Shown: positions 38,991 through 47,075 of the stretch, one piece after another | Layout: each line of letters opens with the position of its first letter | Numbering within the stretch: the stretch's first letter is position 1 | Source: Thermosynechococcus sichuanensis E542 | Lineage (GTDB): Bacteria; Cyanobacteriota; Cyanobacteriia; Thermosynechococcales; Thermosynechococcaceae | Assembly: GCF_003555505.1 (NCBI RefSeq) | Contig: NZ_CP032152.1 | Span: forward strand, 1,426,001 to 1,490,000 | Direction: 5' to 3' | DNA: 64,000 bases | Program-made: the position numbers and the translations under genes | Notes under the pieces: generated by a model | Told to the model about the DNA's origin: nothing | Seen by the model: only the letters and a program-made list of their open reading frames with translations | The model's database searches: none

Positions 38991-39725
38991 TCACAGAGAC
39001 AGTCGCTTAAATAAGGGTTCAGGTATCCAGCGAATCAGCAGCATAATCCAGCGCCAAATGGGGCGCACATAGATTACGTCCTTCTTTTTTTCTATGGCTG
39101 CAAAGATGGCATTGGCTACTTCCTTTGGCTCCGCCGTGAGGAGAGGAGGTAACTTCATCCCTTCGGTCATGCGTGTATTCACATAGCCCGGCAGAACGGT
39201 TAAGACCTGCACCCCCGATTTGGCAAGGCGCTGCCGCAACCCCGATAAAAATGCCGTAAACCCCGCCTTCCCAGAACCATAGAAGTAGTTACTCGCCCGC
39301 CCCCGTTCCCCGGCCACAGAGGAAATCCCCACTAACGTCCCAAACCCCCGCTGCTCAAACAGATTGGCAAATAGACTCAAAATCACAGCAGGACCTTCAT
39401 AATTCGTGCGCATCACATCAAGGGCAAGGGAGCAATCTTGCTCACATACTTTTTGCGCTGGCATGAAACCGACAACGCAGATGACAATCGCCGGTTGCAT
39501 AGGAAGTTGCTGAATAAAGGCTGCATGGGTCTCCACCGCCAAAACATCAAATTCATGGACACTGACGGGCACACCGTAGCGTATTGCCAGATCCGCTTTA
39601 TCTCGCTCTAGGCGGCTCACCTGCCGCGCAGCCAATTGAATCGGATAGCCCTGAGCCGCAAACCGCTGGGCGATCGCCCGCCCCATATCGGAAGTCGCCC
39701 CCAAAATCAGCACAGGCGCCGTCAT
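38991..39725 (-). CDS. dprE2: DprE2-like short-chain dehydrogenase (polyprenyl-phosphate pentose 2-keto reductase)
   Basis: I chose the ATG at 39725 (MTAPVLILGATSDMGRAIAQ); it overlaps the dprE1-like stop in an ATGA arrangement. 244 residues. The NAD(P) loop is GATSDMG (9-15) and the catalytic set is Ser near 135-136 and Tyr149/Lys153 in YGSGK. The block SSVAGERGRASNYFYGSGKA closely resembles mycobacterial DprE2, and the C-terminus has a hydrophobic, membrane-touching end (IWRWIMLLIRWIPEP). DprE2 reduces the 2-keto intermediate made by DprE1 to the arabinose product. Gene symbol by homology only. Confidence 0.82.
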   Translation of the reverse strand: MTAPVLILGATSDMGRAIAQRFAAQGYPIQLAARQVSRLERDKADLAIRYGVPVSVHEFDVLAVETHAAFIQQLPMQPAIVICVVGFMPAQKVCEQDCSLALDVMRTNYEGPAVILSLFANLFEQRGFGTLVGISSVAGERGRASNYFYGSGKAGFTAFLSGLRQRLAKSGVQVLTVLPGYVNTRMTEGMKLPPLLTAEPKEVANAIFAAIEKKKDVIYVRPIWRWIMLLIRWIPEPLFKRLSL

Positions 39726-41080
39726 AGACGTAACCTCTTCGACTGTTCCGAAGCAAAGTTCACCGTCCACTGCTGGGCATTCCTGACCTTGACAAACGTT
39801 TCTACCCGACAATCGGACTGGCGCAGGCGCAGGGGCGTCAAATGGCTATCCTTGGCAAGGTAAAAGCGCCCCCCATACTGTAGGGTGATCTCCTCCAGTT
39901 GATCCAAAACCTTGAGGGTGCGTTGCGACATCGGAAAGTCCAAGGCCAAGGTATAACCCGCCATGGGAAATGAAAAATAACCCTGCTGATCCCCCAACTT
40001 CTTCAAGACCGCCAGAAATGACCCCGCTCCTGCGGCAGACGTGCAATGCAGTAACGCCGATAAACCTTCGCGGGCAGTGCTCAGAGGCAAGACGCATTGG
40101 AACTGGACAAAACCCCGCCGCCCATAGATGCGATTCCATCCCAATAAACTATCGAGGGGATAGAAGAAAGTATCCCAATCCACAAAGGACTGACCCGCTT
40201 TGCGTTGACTATTGAGGAAATACAGTTGATTAAAGGTACCCACAGTCAATGCATTCAAAGCACCATTGGGAAAATCTAGTGGAATCGAGATTTTGCGTCG
40301 TTGCGGCGTCCGCAGTGGCCTTTGGCGATATTTGGTTGGCAGTTCCTCCCGTGTGGCGTGTTCCCCTAGCATGACCACAGACCGCCCTAATCGAGAACCA
40401 CTCGCCAGACAATCAATCCAAGCCACCGAGTAGGTCACATCCTGAGCAGCCTCAAAGAGATCAATGACCTCATCTAAATTCTTGGCGATGCGGATCGTTT
40501 GGCGAATCCAAGCGGTTTCAATGGGGCGCAAGCGAAAGGCTGCCCTGAGAATTACCCCCGTCAAGCCCATTCCCCCCACTGTCCAGTAAAACAAATCCCG
40601 ATTTTCGGAAGGGGAGCAGCGATAAATTTGCCCCTCGCTGGTTAGGAGATCCAGCCAGTCCAAACTACGAACAAAACTGCCCTCTTTGTGGTGATTCTTG
40701 CCATGCACATCAGCCGCAATCATGCCCCCCACAGTCACGAACTTTGTACCGGGGGTAACCAAGGGAAACCAACCGCGAGGCACAAAAATCTCTAAAATCT
40801 CCGCTAGGAGCACCCCTGCCTCAGCAATCAACTGACCCGTTTGCGGATTAAACCCCAATAGGCGATTGAAGTGGCGCATTTGCAGCGTTGCTTCCCGATT
40901 GAGGGCACTATCTCCGTAGGCACGGCCATTTCCCCGAGCGATGAGCGGCAAACCCCTCTTGAGAAGCTGGATCATCTCGGATTCTGAGCGAGGGCAATAG
41001 ACATGGCAGGTCTGCACCGGATACCGTCCCCAGCCGCAGAGTGTTTTGAGGGAACCCCTAGGCGCCATGGGAGAAGACAT
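39722..41080 (-). CDS. dprE1: DprE1-like FAD oxidase (polyprenyl-phosphate ribose 2-oxidase)
   Basis: 452 residues. The FAD-binding region has ARGNGRAYGDSALN (48-61) and TPGTKFVTVGGMIAADVHGK followed by NHHKEGSF (109-136), which match mycobacterial DprE1 closely. The C-terminal part contains GYTLALDFPM, GGRFYLAKDS and a final SEQSKRLRL. At the position equivalent to the benzothiazinone-target cysteine of M. tuberculosis DprE1 (Cys387) this protein has Ala (about 379), by my alignment. It should oxidise the 2-hydroxyl of polyprenyl-phosphoryl-ribose. ATG at 41068 is an alternative start. It overlaps gtrA upstream and dprE2 downstream. Confidence 0.85.
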   Translation of the reverse strand: MSSPMAPRGSLKTLCGWGRYPVQTCHVYCPRSESEMIQLLKRGLPLIARGNGRAYGDSALNREATLQMRHFNRLLGFNPQTGQLIAEAGVLLAEILEIFVPRGWFPLVTPGTKFVTVGGMIAADVHGKNHHKEGSFVRSLDWLDLLTSEGQIYRCSPSENRDLFYWTVGGMGLTGVILRAAFRLRPIETAWIRQTIRIAKNLDEVIDLFEAAQDVTYSVAWIDCLASGSRLGRSVVMLGEHATREELPTKYRQRPLRTPQRRKISIPLDFPNGALNALTVGTFNQLYFLNSQRKAGQSFVDWDTFFYPLDSLLGWNRIYGRRGFVQFQCVLPLSTAREGLSALLHCTSAAGAGSFLAVLKKLGDQQGYFSFPMAGYTLALDFPMSQRTLKVLDQLEEITLQYGGRFYLAKDSHLTPLRLRQSDCRVETFVKVRNAQQWTVNFASEQSKRLRL

Positions 41081-41465
41081 ATCGTTTATCCAAGTGATAC
41101 TTCACCACATAACCAATGGCTAAACCAATGATGGCGCCAATTTCGCGCATGAAATGGCTTTGCCAAATCAACCAAAATACGGTTTCAAATCCCCAAAAGA
41201 TGGCCGTTGTGAAAATCCCCATCGCAGCATACAGACTAAATTGACGGCTATAATGATGCACACCCTTTTTATGATCAAAGAAAATCCAACGCTTATCCAG
41301 TAGATATTTCACGACTAAACCCACAAGCGTGCCCACTGCTACTGCGGCTAAAAAATAAGGCAGGCTCTGCCCCATCAATAGGATGACTCGCTGGGAAAAA
41401 AGATTCATAAAGGTGGCAATAACAGCAAAAGCCGTATAGCGAATAATGAGGGTTTTTAACGTCAT
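41058..41465 (-). CDS. GtrA-family membrane protein
   Basis: 135 residues from the ATG at 41465 (MTLKTLIIRYTAFAVIATFM), which overlaps the upstream gene's stop by 4 bp; a longer start at 41498 is less likely. Four hydrophobic helices, with the two family hallmarks VKYLLDKRWIFF and VKYHLDKRYVF at the ends of helix pairs. GtrA proteins work with polyprenyl-phosphate sugars, often as membrane carriers or flippases. In M. tuberculosis a GtrA protein (Rv3789) sits next to DprE1, as here. Confidence 0.88.
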   Translation of the reverse strand: MTLKTLIIRYTAFAVIATFMNLFSQRVILLMGQSLPYFLAAVAVGTLVGLVVKYLLDKRWIFFDHKKGVHHYSRQFSLYAAMGIFTTAIFWGFETVFWLIWQSHFMREIGAIIGLAIGYVVKYHLDKRYVFSHGA

Positions 41466-42874
41466 AAAATCCCACCTAAAATAAAGCAAACCAGACAAAT
41501 CAAGAAACAGATTTGACTTTGCCGATCTTTAATTGCATAAACAATCGGATCATAGTGCATCAAACCTCGGTGGGTCAGCATAATGGTGCGGGTAATCCAA
41601 TATAAAAGCACACCGCAAATGCCCCAGAGCACCTGTGGTCTTGTGTAAAGAAGCTGTACTTGGGGAGAGTTGATATAGAGCGCCAGCACGAGAATGGAGA
41701 CATAACCCGCCCCAATGGCCATCATGCTAATAATCGGCAAATCGTCAATGTGGTAGCCTCGGCCACTAGCCTTGAGTTGTTTGCGGTGACGATGATCCAC
41801 TAGTTCTGCTTGCCGCTTGACTGTTGCGAGGCAAAAGAAGAAAAAGATGGAGAAGGCCAACAGCCAGACACTGAGGGAAATTCCTGTGGCAACGGCGCCT
41901 GCAAAGATGCGAATGGTGTAAAGACCCGCCAGCGTACAAATGTCAATGATAATCCGCCGCTTTAAGTAAAAGGAGTAGGCAGTTGTGAGACCATAATAGG
42001 CCAGCAGCATGCCCAGAAATGACCAACTAATGGTGGTGGCGATCGCCATCCCCACACTGAGGAGAATCAAAATCAGCCCCATTCCATGGGCAAGGGGAAT
42101 ATTCCCCGCTGCAAAAGGGCGATGACGCTTTCGGGGATGGGCGCGATCCGCCTGCAAATCCAAAAGATCATTTAAGACATAGACACTGGACGCCGTGAGA
42201 CTAAAGGCAACCGCTGCCACCAGCGAAATTCCGAAGGTGGGCAAATTGAACTGATGCCCCGCCAGCATGGGCACAAACACCAAACTATTTTTCACCCACT
42301 GATGGGGACGAATTTCCTGCAAATAGGGCTGAATGCTGCGTTTTGCGCTCCCTAGGTGTTCCACATGGGGATTGAGTTGCTCAACTTTTTTGCGTAGCCA
42401 TAGTGGCGCATTGACCGTAATTGCCTTAGCTGCCACTGCCCATACAGGTAAATCAGCCTCAGAATCCCCTATGTAGATGAACTGCTTTTCTCCAAACTGC
42501 TCAAGCAAAAACTGCGCTTTGGTTGTTCCCTTGAGGTTGACTTGGCCATTGGAACCATAGACCGCATCAAAAAGACCCAAGTGAGTGGCAACTTTTTCGG
42601 CCAACAGTTGATCCGTGGCCGTGGCTAGGGCAGCTTTGCCCCCTGCTGCTTTCCAAGTTTGAATGTATTGGATGACTTCAGGATTGTAGGGCAATGTGGC
42701 AACATCTAGTTGGCAGGTGGTTGCCAAGTGGCGTTTAAGGGTTGCTAGCTTCCAAGAATGGATGCTGAGCCACGTTTGGGGAGCTTGGCGCCAAGAAAAC
42801 CAAAAACATTCAAACAGAATGTCTGTTTTCAGCAGCGTCTGGTCTAAATCAACCACAAGATACAACCCGTTCAT
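41462..42874 (-). CDS. fusion of HAD phosphatase and UbiA prenyltransferase (polyprenyl-phosphate phosphoribosyltransferase)
   Basis: 470 residues. Residues 1-175 are a HAD-type phosphatase: DLDQT (9-13 region), the Thr of ALATATDQLL, and GDSEADLPVW (136-145). Residues about 180-470 are a UbiA prenyltransferase with eight or nine membrane helices and the metal-diphosphate motif NDLLDLQADRAHPRKRHRPF (from 235). This motif matches the mycobacterial decaprenyl-phosphate phosphoribosyltransferase Rv3806c. The fusion could make polyprenyl-phosphoryl-5-phosphoribose and then remove the phosphate. First gene of the four-gene operon. Confidence 0.87.
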   Translation of the reverse strand: MNGLYLVVDLDQTLLKTDILFECFWFSWRQAPQTWLSIHSWKLATLKRHLATTCQLDVATLPYNPEVIQYIQTWKAAGGKAALATATDQLLAEKVATHLGLFDAVYGSNGQVNLKGTTKAQFLLEQFGEKQFIYIGDSEADLPVWAVAAKAITVNAPLWLRKKVEQLNPHVEHLGSAKRSIQPYLQEIRPHQWVKNSLVFVPMLAGHQFNLPTFGISLVAAVAFSLTASSVYVLNDLLDLQADRAHPRKRHRPFAAGNIPLAHGMGLILILLSVGMAIATTISWSFLGMLLAYYGLTTAYSFYLKRRIIIDICTLAGLYTIRIFAGAVATGISLSVWLLAFSIFFFFCLATVKRQAELVDHRHRKQLKASGRGYHIDDLPIISMMAIGAGYVSILVLALYINSPQVQLLYTRPQVLWGICGVLLYWITRTIMLTHRGLMHYDPIVYAIKDRQSQICFLICLVCFILGGIL

Positions 42875-42929
42875 TGATGGCGGCCTAAAGGCTTCGTTAA
42901 AAAATTAGCAAGAAAATAGCGATCGCCCC

Positions 42930-43127
42930 GTGGCCGAGGCGAAAAGCGGCATTTATAGTCATCGGTTAGGCGATCGCTGGCTGGGGGGTGCCTTCAACTG
43001 TGGCAGGGTGATTCTCCGCCATTTCTTCAGCGAGGCAGAACTCGTTGCCCTCAGTGCCCAAATTGATCTAGGGGAGCGCTCAGAACCCCCCTCATCGCTT
43101 TTTGCAGGGATTGTTAGAGAGCCTTAG
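42930..43127 (+). CDS. doubtful small ORF or gene remnant
   Basis: 65 codons from a GTG with no ribosome-binding site. The translated sequence has some protein character (VILRHFFSEAELVALSAQID) and a codon composition like real genes here, so it may be the start of a decayed gene. I recognise no family. It may simply be non-coding. Confidence 0.22.
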   Translation: MAEAKSGIYSHRLGDRWLGGAFNCGRVILRHFFSEAELVALSAQIDLGERSEPPSSLFAGIVREP

Positions 43128-43234
43128 CCGTATCGAACAGCAGCTTCCTCTCTAAAGAACTCCAACTCAATTCTGTATTGATTTGTATTGAACGATACTT
43201 TGAAAATTTTGAAAAATCCTCTAAACTAAGCGGT

Positions 43235-43255
43235 GTTCAATTTTTACTCTTGAAC
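43235..43255 (+). promoter_or_regulatory. inverted repeat before the globin gene
   Basis: GTTCAA (43235-43240) and TTGAAC (43250-43255) form a 6-bp dyad with a 9-bp centre ending 16 bp before the ATG. It could be an operator or a small hairpin over the leader. There is no direct evidence for either. Confidence 0.25.
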
Positions 43256-43271
43256 CTGAGTACAAATACTT

Positions 43272-43826
43272 ATGGCGATTGATCCTAACGCCTTCATGGC
43301 AACAATGGTGCGCCGCGTGCAACTTACCGACGCCGATAAGGCAGCTCTCACGGAAGCGGCTGCTTGGGGAAAGGAGATTGCCCCAGCAATGGCAGAAATT
43401 TTCTACGACTACCTTGGACGCGATGAGGAGATGAACACCATTCTCAATGCCGTCGAAGGTCGAGTGCACCGCCTGCGGCAAACCTTTGTGGATTGGTTTG
43501 CTGAAATGTTTACCGGCATGGATAACTGGGGCAAAAGCTATGCCGAGCGCCGCTGGAAAATTGGTCTGATTCACGTGCGCGTTGGCATTGGCCCGCAGCA
43601 TGTGGTGCCGGCAATGGCCGTTGTAGTGAATGCCGTGCGCCAAAAACTCCGTCAAGATAGCAAATCCGAAGCCCTCGGCGATGCCCTCGGCAAAATTTGC
43701 ATGATTGACCTTGCCTTTATTGAGCAAGCCTACTTCGAGGTGTCCTCCCAAGCCGTGCTTCAGGAAACCGGTTGGACACAGGCTCTGTTCCAGCGCCTTA
43801 TTGCTACCGGTGCCGCTTCCATGTAA
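43272..43826 (+). CDS. globin-type haem sensor, protoglobin/GCS family, single domain
   Basis: 184 residues, all helical. It matches the globin-coupled-sensor/protoglobin family: VRRVQLTDADKAALTEAAAW, a helix with YLGRDEEMNTIL, and WKIGLIHVRVGIGPQHVVPA. His101 in the last block is the expected proximal haem ligand. No output domain is attached, so signalling must go through partners; the next three genes are the obvious candidates. 30 bp separate it from the Roadblock gene. Confidence 0.82.
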   Translation: MAIDPNAFMATMVRRVQLTDADKAALTEAAAWGKEIAPAMAEIFYDYLGRDEEMNTILNAVEGRVHRLRQTFVDWFAEMFTGMDNWGKSYAERRWKIGLIHVRVGIGPQHVVPAMAVVVNAVRQKLRQDSKSEALGDALGKICMIDLAFIEQAYFEVSSQAVLQETGWTQALFQRLIATGAASM

Positions 43827-43856
43827 CCCTGAGAATTTACTCAAGAGGAACACAAC

Positions 43857-44252
43857 ATGCCAATTGACGTTTCTAAACTGGAAGCCAGCCTACAAAGTTT
43901 TGTAGCCAATGCCAGTAATGTCCAAGGCGCCGCCTTGGTGTCTCCCGATGGTTTGACCTTGGCAGCAGTGTTACCGGGAGCCATGGATGAGGAACGGGTA
44001 GCCGCCATGTCAGCCGCCATGCTTTCCTTGGGGGAGCGAATTGGGCGCGAACTCAGCCGGGGTCAAGTTGAGCGCATTTTAGTAGAAGGGAGCAGTGGGT
44101 ATGGCATCCTCACCAGTTGCACAGAGGATGCCGTGCTATTGGTTCTTGCCGATGCCTCAGCCAAACTGGGGATTCTCAACTTAGAGATCAAAAACGTCTT
44201 GGCAGAACTCCAGCCCCAACTCAGCAACTTAAACCCGGCAGTGGGGGTCTAG
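43857..44252 (+). CDS. Roadblock/LC7-domain protein
   Basis: 131 residues, essentially one Roadblock/LC7 domain: ASLQSFVANASNVQGAALVS, DGLTLAAVLPG, a long middle helix and GYGILTSCTEDAVLLVLADA. In bacteria such proteins (MglB and relatives) bind and regulate Ras-like GTPases, often as GTPase-activating partners. The adjacent GTPase gene begins 12 bp downstream. Confidence 0.9.
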   Translation: MPIDVSKLEASLQSFVANASNVQGAALVSPDGLTLAAVLPGAMDEERVAAMSAAMLSLGERIGRELSRGQVERILVEGSSGYGILTSCTEDAVLLVLADASAKLGILNLEIKNVLAELQPQLSNLNPAVGV

Positions 44253-44264
44253 AGGTGGCCACCC

Positions 44265-44813
44265 ATGGAAATCATGCGCATTGTGGTTACTGGTCCGGTG
44301 GGTGCAGGTAAGTCCACCTTCATCCGGTCCATTAGCGAAATTGAAACAGTGGACACGGATCGCAAAGCAACGGATGAGACAGCTCAGCTTAAGCCTAAAA
44401 CGACAGTGGCCATGGATTTTGGCCGCCTCCAATTCAGTCCCAACATGGCGCTGCATCTATACGGCACCCCAGGGCAAGAGCGCTTTGACTTCATGTGGGA
44501 CATCCTGATTCGCAAAGCTCATGCCTTTATTCTGCTGGTCAGCTCCCACCGCCCCCAAGACTTTCGTGCCGCACGGCGGGTTTCCGCCTTCATGCGCCAT
44601 CGCACCAAAGTTCCGATGGTTATCGGCTGTACCCATGTGGATCGCCCTGAGGCTTGGCCAATACAAGAAATCGCGATCGCCCTTGGCTATCTCAGTCCCC
44701 ACGGACGACCACCAATGGTTGCTGTTAATGCCTTGGATCGCTTCAGCGTCGCTGAAGCCGTTATGACCTTAATCCAAACCTACGCCGAGTCACAAGTAAC
44801 TGCTCTGCGTTAG
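44265..44813 (+). CDS. MglA/CvnD-like small GTPase
   Basis: 182 residues. Walker A is GPVGAGKST (10-18), a switch I-like segment is KTTVAMDFG (45-53) and switch II contains GTPGQERF (67-74). The base-specificity motif reads CTHVD (122-126) in place of the usual NKxD, so the nucleotide preference may differ from ordinary Ras-like GTPases. Same subfamily as the GTPases of Roadblock/GTPase conservons. Preceded by the Roadblock gene and followed after 31 bp by the DUF4388 gene. Confidence 0.88.
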   Translation: MEIMRIVVTGPVGAGKSTFIRSISEIETVDTDRKATDETAQLKPKTTVAMDFGRLQFSPNMALHLYGTPGQERFDFMWDILIRKAHAFILLVSSHRPQDFRAARRVSAFMRHRTKVPMVIGCTHVDRPEAWPIQEIAIALGYLSPHGRPPMVAVNALDRFSVAEAVMTLIQTYAESQVTALR

Positions 44814-44844
44814 GAACCCAATAACGAAATTAGGGGGAATACCA

Positions 44845-45735
44845 ATGAAAATTAGTGGCTATTTTTCAGAATTTTCTTTGGGTGAGGTTTTTCGCTTCCT
44901 AGAGCAAGGCCAAAAGACGGGATGCCTTTCCTTGAAGTCAATGGATGATTCGGCCAGCGTCCCTTTTTTGCCAGCAACTTCAGAATACTACCTCTTCTTT
45001 CGTTACGGTCAAATCGTTGCTGCTACAACCACATTGAATCACCAAGGCCTGCGTCAACTGATTGAGCAGCGGGGTTATCTTCACCCCTTGACAATGCAGC
45101 GGGTGATGAGTCGCTATCAAGGGAATATGCCCCTTGGGGTTTTCTTAAAAGCCCAATCTGTCCTCGATAGCCCCAAAATCCAATTGCTGTTTAAGCAACA
45201 GGTGCTCACCCCAATTCCCTATATTTTTGCTTGGAAGGAAGGCCATTTTCAATTTGATGCCCACCACCCGCTGCCCTTTGCCGAAATGACGGGGCTGAGC
45301 ACTTCTCCTCAAGCCGTTACCTTAGCTGGACTGCGGCTACTGCGGGATTGGACGCCGCTACTGGATAAGCTCCCCCTTGCCGACTCCACTATTGTGAGTC
45401 TGGTCAGTGAACCGCCCTCGGTTCAATTGGGCAAGATTGAGTGGCAAGTGTGGGAGCATATTGATGGCACAACGACCATTCAACAGATTGCTCAAAAACT
45501 CAACCTGCCTGTCCTAGAAGTGCAAAAAATCTGTTTCCGCCTGATGGTCATGGGCATGGTGGAAGAAGTGGTCAATGTGTCTTTGCACCCTTGGACGGCG
45601 CCATCACTATCTGCAACTGCCCCATCACCTGTGAGCGAGATGGATGCTGACCCCGTTAACACCTCCAGTACGGCGCTGAGTTCTTCATTCCTCAATGAGA
45701 TTATTGGCTTTTTGAAAACAAAGGTTAGTCGCTAG
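44845..45735 (+). CDS. DUF4388 protein (PatA-N-like)
   Basis: 296 residues. The N-terminal domain (about 1-170) begins MKISGYFSEFSLGEVFRFLE and fits DUF4388, which occurs at the N-terminus of PatA-type response regulators and in GTPase-linked signalling proteins. A helical region follows (about 190-245; WEHIDGTTTIQQIAQKLNLP), resembling a winged helix, and a Ser/Pro-rich tail. A GGGGG ribosome-binding stretch precedes the ATG. Last gene of the globin-Roadblock-GTPase set. Confidence 0.82.
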   Translation: MKISGYFSEFSLGEVFRFLEQGQKTGCLSLKSMDDSASVPFLPATSEYYLFFRYGQIVAATTTLNHQGLRQLIEQRGYLHPLTMQRVMSRYQGNMPLGVFLKAQSVLDSPKIQLLFKQQVLTPIPYIFAWKEGHFQFDAHHPLPFAEMTGLSTSPQAVTLAGLRLLRDWTPLLDKLPLADSTIVSLVSEPPSVQLGKIEWQVWEHIDGTTTIQQIAQKLNLPVLEVQKICFRLMVMGMVEEVVNVSLHPWTAPSLSATAPSPVSEMDADPVNTSSTALSSSFLNEIIGFLKTKVSR

Positions 45736-45786
45736 AATCTCTGCTTGCTAGATTAATTGATTAAGATAAGGAATACACAAGACCCC

Positions 45787-45807
45787 TAGCGTGAAAATTA
45801 GACGCTA
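45787..45807 (+). promoter_or_regulatory. short hairpin before the stomatin-like gene
   Basis: TAGCGT (45787-45792) pairs with ACGCTA (45802-45807). No T-tract follows, so it is not a standard terminator. It may be a small leader structure. Confidence 0.25.
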
Positions 45808-45840
45808 CAGTAGTAGTGGCCTTGTTGGGTAACAGCAATT

Positions 45841-46800
45841 ATGGGTGAACTCTTTGGCCTGCTCTTTCTACTGGGGTTTGGGGGTTGGGGTGTTGCCAAC
45901 TCTGTACGGATTGTGAATCAGGGTAATATGGCCTTGGTGGAGCGGTTGGGCAGCTATAGCCGTCGCTTAGAACCGGGGCTAAATTTTACGATCCCGATCC
46001 TTGATCGCGTGGTCTTTGAGGAAACGATTCGGGAAAAAGTATTGGATATTCCGCCGCAGCAGTGTATCACCCGCGACAATGTGACGATTACGGTGGATGC
46101 CGTCGTTTACTGGCGGATTATTGATATGGAGCGCGCCTACTACAAGGTGGAAAACCTAAAGATGGCGATGGTGAATCTGGTGCAAACCCAGATTCGGGCA
46201 GAAATGGGGAAGCTAGAACTAGATGAAACTTTTACCGCGCGTACTCAGGTGAATGAGAATCTCCTGCGAGATCTCGATATTGCCACAGATCCGTGGGGGG
46301 TGAAGGTAACTCGTGTCGAACTGCGGGATATTGCCCCCTCGCAGGCAGTTCAAGACTCAATGGAACTGCAAATGTCTGCGGAGCGCAAAAAACGCGCGGC
46401 GATTCTCACCTCTGAAGGGGAGCGGGAAGCAGCGATCAACTCTGCCCGGGGTAAAGCGGAAGCCCAAGTGTTAGCCGCCGAAGCGGAACAAAAAGCCGCT
46501 ATTCTCGCAGCGGAAGCGGAACAAAAAGTGGTGGTGTTGCGTGCCCAAGCCGAGCGCCAAGATCAGATTTTGCGTGCCCAAGGAACCGCAGAGGCCATGA
46601 AGATTATTGCGGCAGCACTGCGCGAAGATCCGAAGGCCAAGGAAGCGCTCCAGTTTCTCCTTGCTCAGGGCTATTTGGATATGGGACGCACCATTGGCCA
46701 CAGTGATAGCAGTAAAGTACTATTTATGGATCCCAGCAGTATCCCGGCAACGATTGAGGGTGTGAAGTCCCTCATTGAGCAGTCCCCCCGCGAGGCATAG
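45841..46800 (+). CDS. SPFH/band 7 stomatin-like membrane protein
   Basis: 319 residues. One N-terminal membrane helix (about 3-22), the SPFH domain (about 25-190, with [20 protein letters not shown] and [20 protein letters not shown]) and a long Ala/Glu coiled coil (about 185-250) with [17 protein letters not shown] repeats. These proteins form membrane microdomain scaffolds. It resembles the stomatin homologue of Synechocystis (Slr1128) more than prohibitin. 3 bp precede purS. Confidence 0.9.
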   Translation: MGELFGLLFLLGFGGWGVANSVRIVNQGNMALVERLGSYSRRLEPGLNFTIPILDRVVFEETIREKVLDIPPQQCITRDNVTITVDAVVYWRIIDMERAYYKVENLKMAMVNLVQTQIRAEMGKLELDETFTARTQVNENLLRDLDIATDPWGVKVTRVELRDIAPSQAVQDSMELQMSAERKKRAAILTSEGEREAAINSARGKAEAQVLAAEAEQKAAILAAEAEQKVVVLRAQAERQDQILRAQGTAEAMKIIAAALREDPKAKEALQFLLAQGYLDMGRTIGHSDSSKVLFMDPSSIPATIEGVKSLIEQSPREA

Positions 46801-46803
46801 TCC

Positions 46804-47073
46804 ATGACACAATTTCAGGCACAGGTTTTTGTTACGTTGCGACCATCGGTGTTAGATCCCGCAGGAGTCGCGGTACAGGCGGGGATTCATCATCTGGGCT
46901 ACACCAATGTGCAAGCGGTGCGCATTGGCAAGCTAGTGGAAGTGACTTTAGAGGCCAGCGATCGCGCCACTGCCGAGGCACAGCTTACCCACATTGCCGA
47001 TCAACTGTTGGCCAATCCGGTGATTGAAACCTTTCGCATTGAATTACAGGAACTGGCAACTGCCGCAGGGTAG
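46804..47073 (+). CDS. purS: phosphoribosylformylglycinamidine synthase subunit PurS
   Basis: 89 residues, standard PurS: FVTLRPSVLDPAGVAVQAGI, HHLGYTNVQAVRIGKLVEV and a C-terminal helix then NPVIETFRIEL. PurS links PurQ and PurL in the multi-subunit enzyme of the fourth step of purine synthesis. purL is not in the window. Confidence 0.95.
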   Translation: MTQFQAQVFVTLRPSVLDPAGVAVQAGIHHLGYTNVQAVRIGKLVEVTLEASDRATAEAQLTHIADQLLANPVIETFRIELQELATAAG

Positions 47074-47075
47074 GC

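Larger units (their letters stand above)
42875..43271. other. 397-bp divergent intergenic region
   Basis: It separates the UbiA-fusion operon (minus) from the globin operon (plus) and should hold both promoters. The half nearest the globin gene is AT-rich. An inverted repeat GTTCAA-N9-TTGAAC lies at 43235-43255, just before the globin start at 43272. A 65-codon open frame at 42930-43127 is described separately. Confidence 0.5.
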
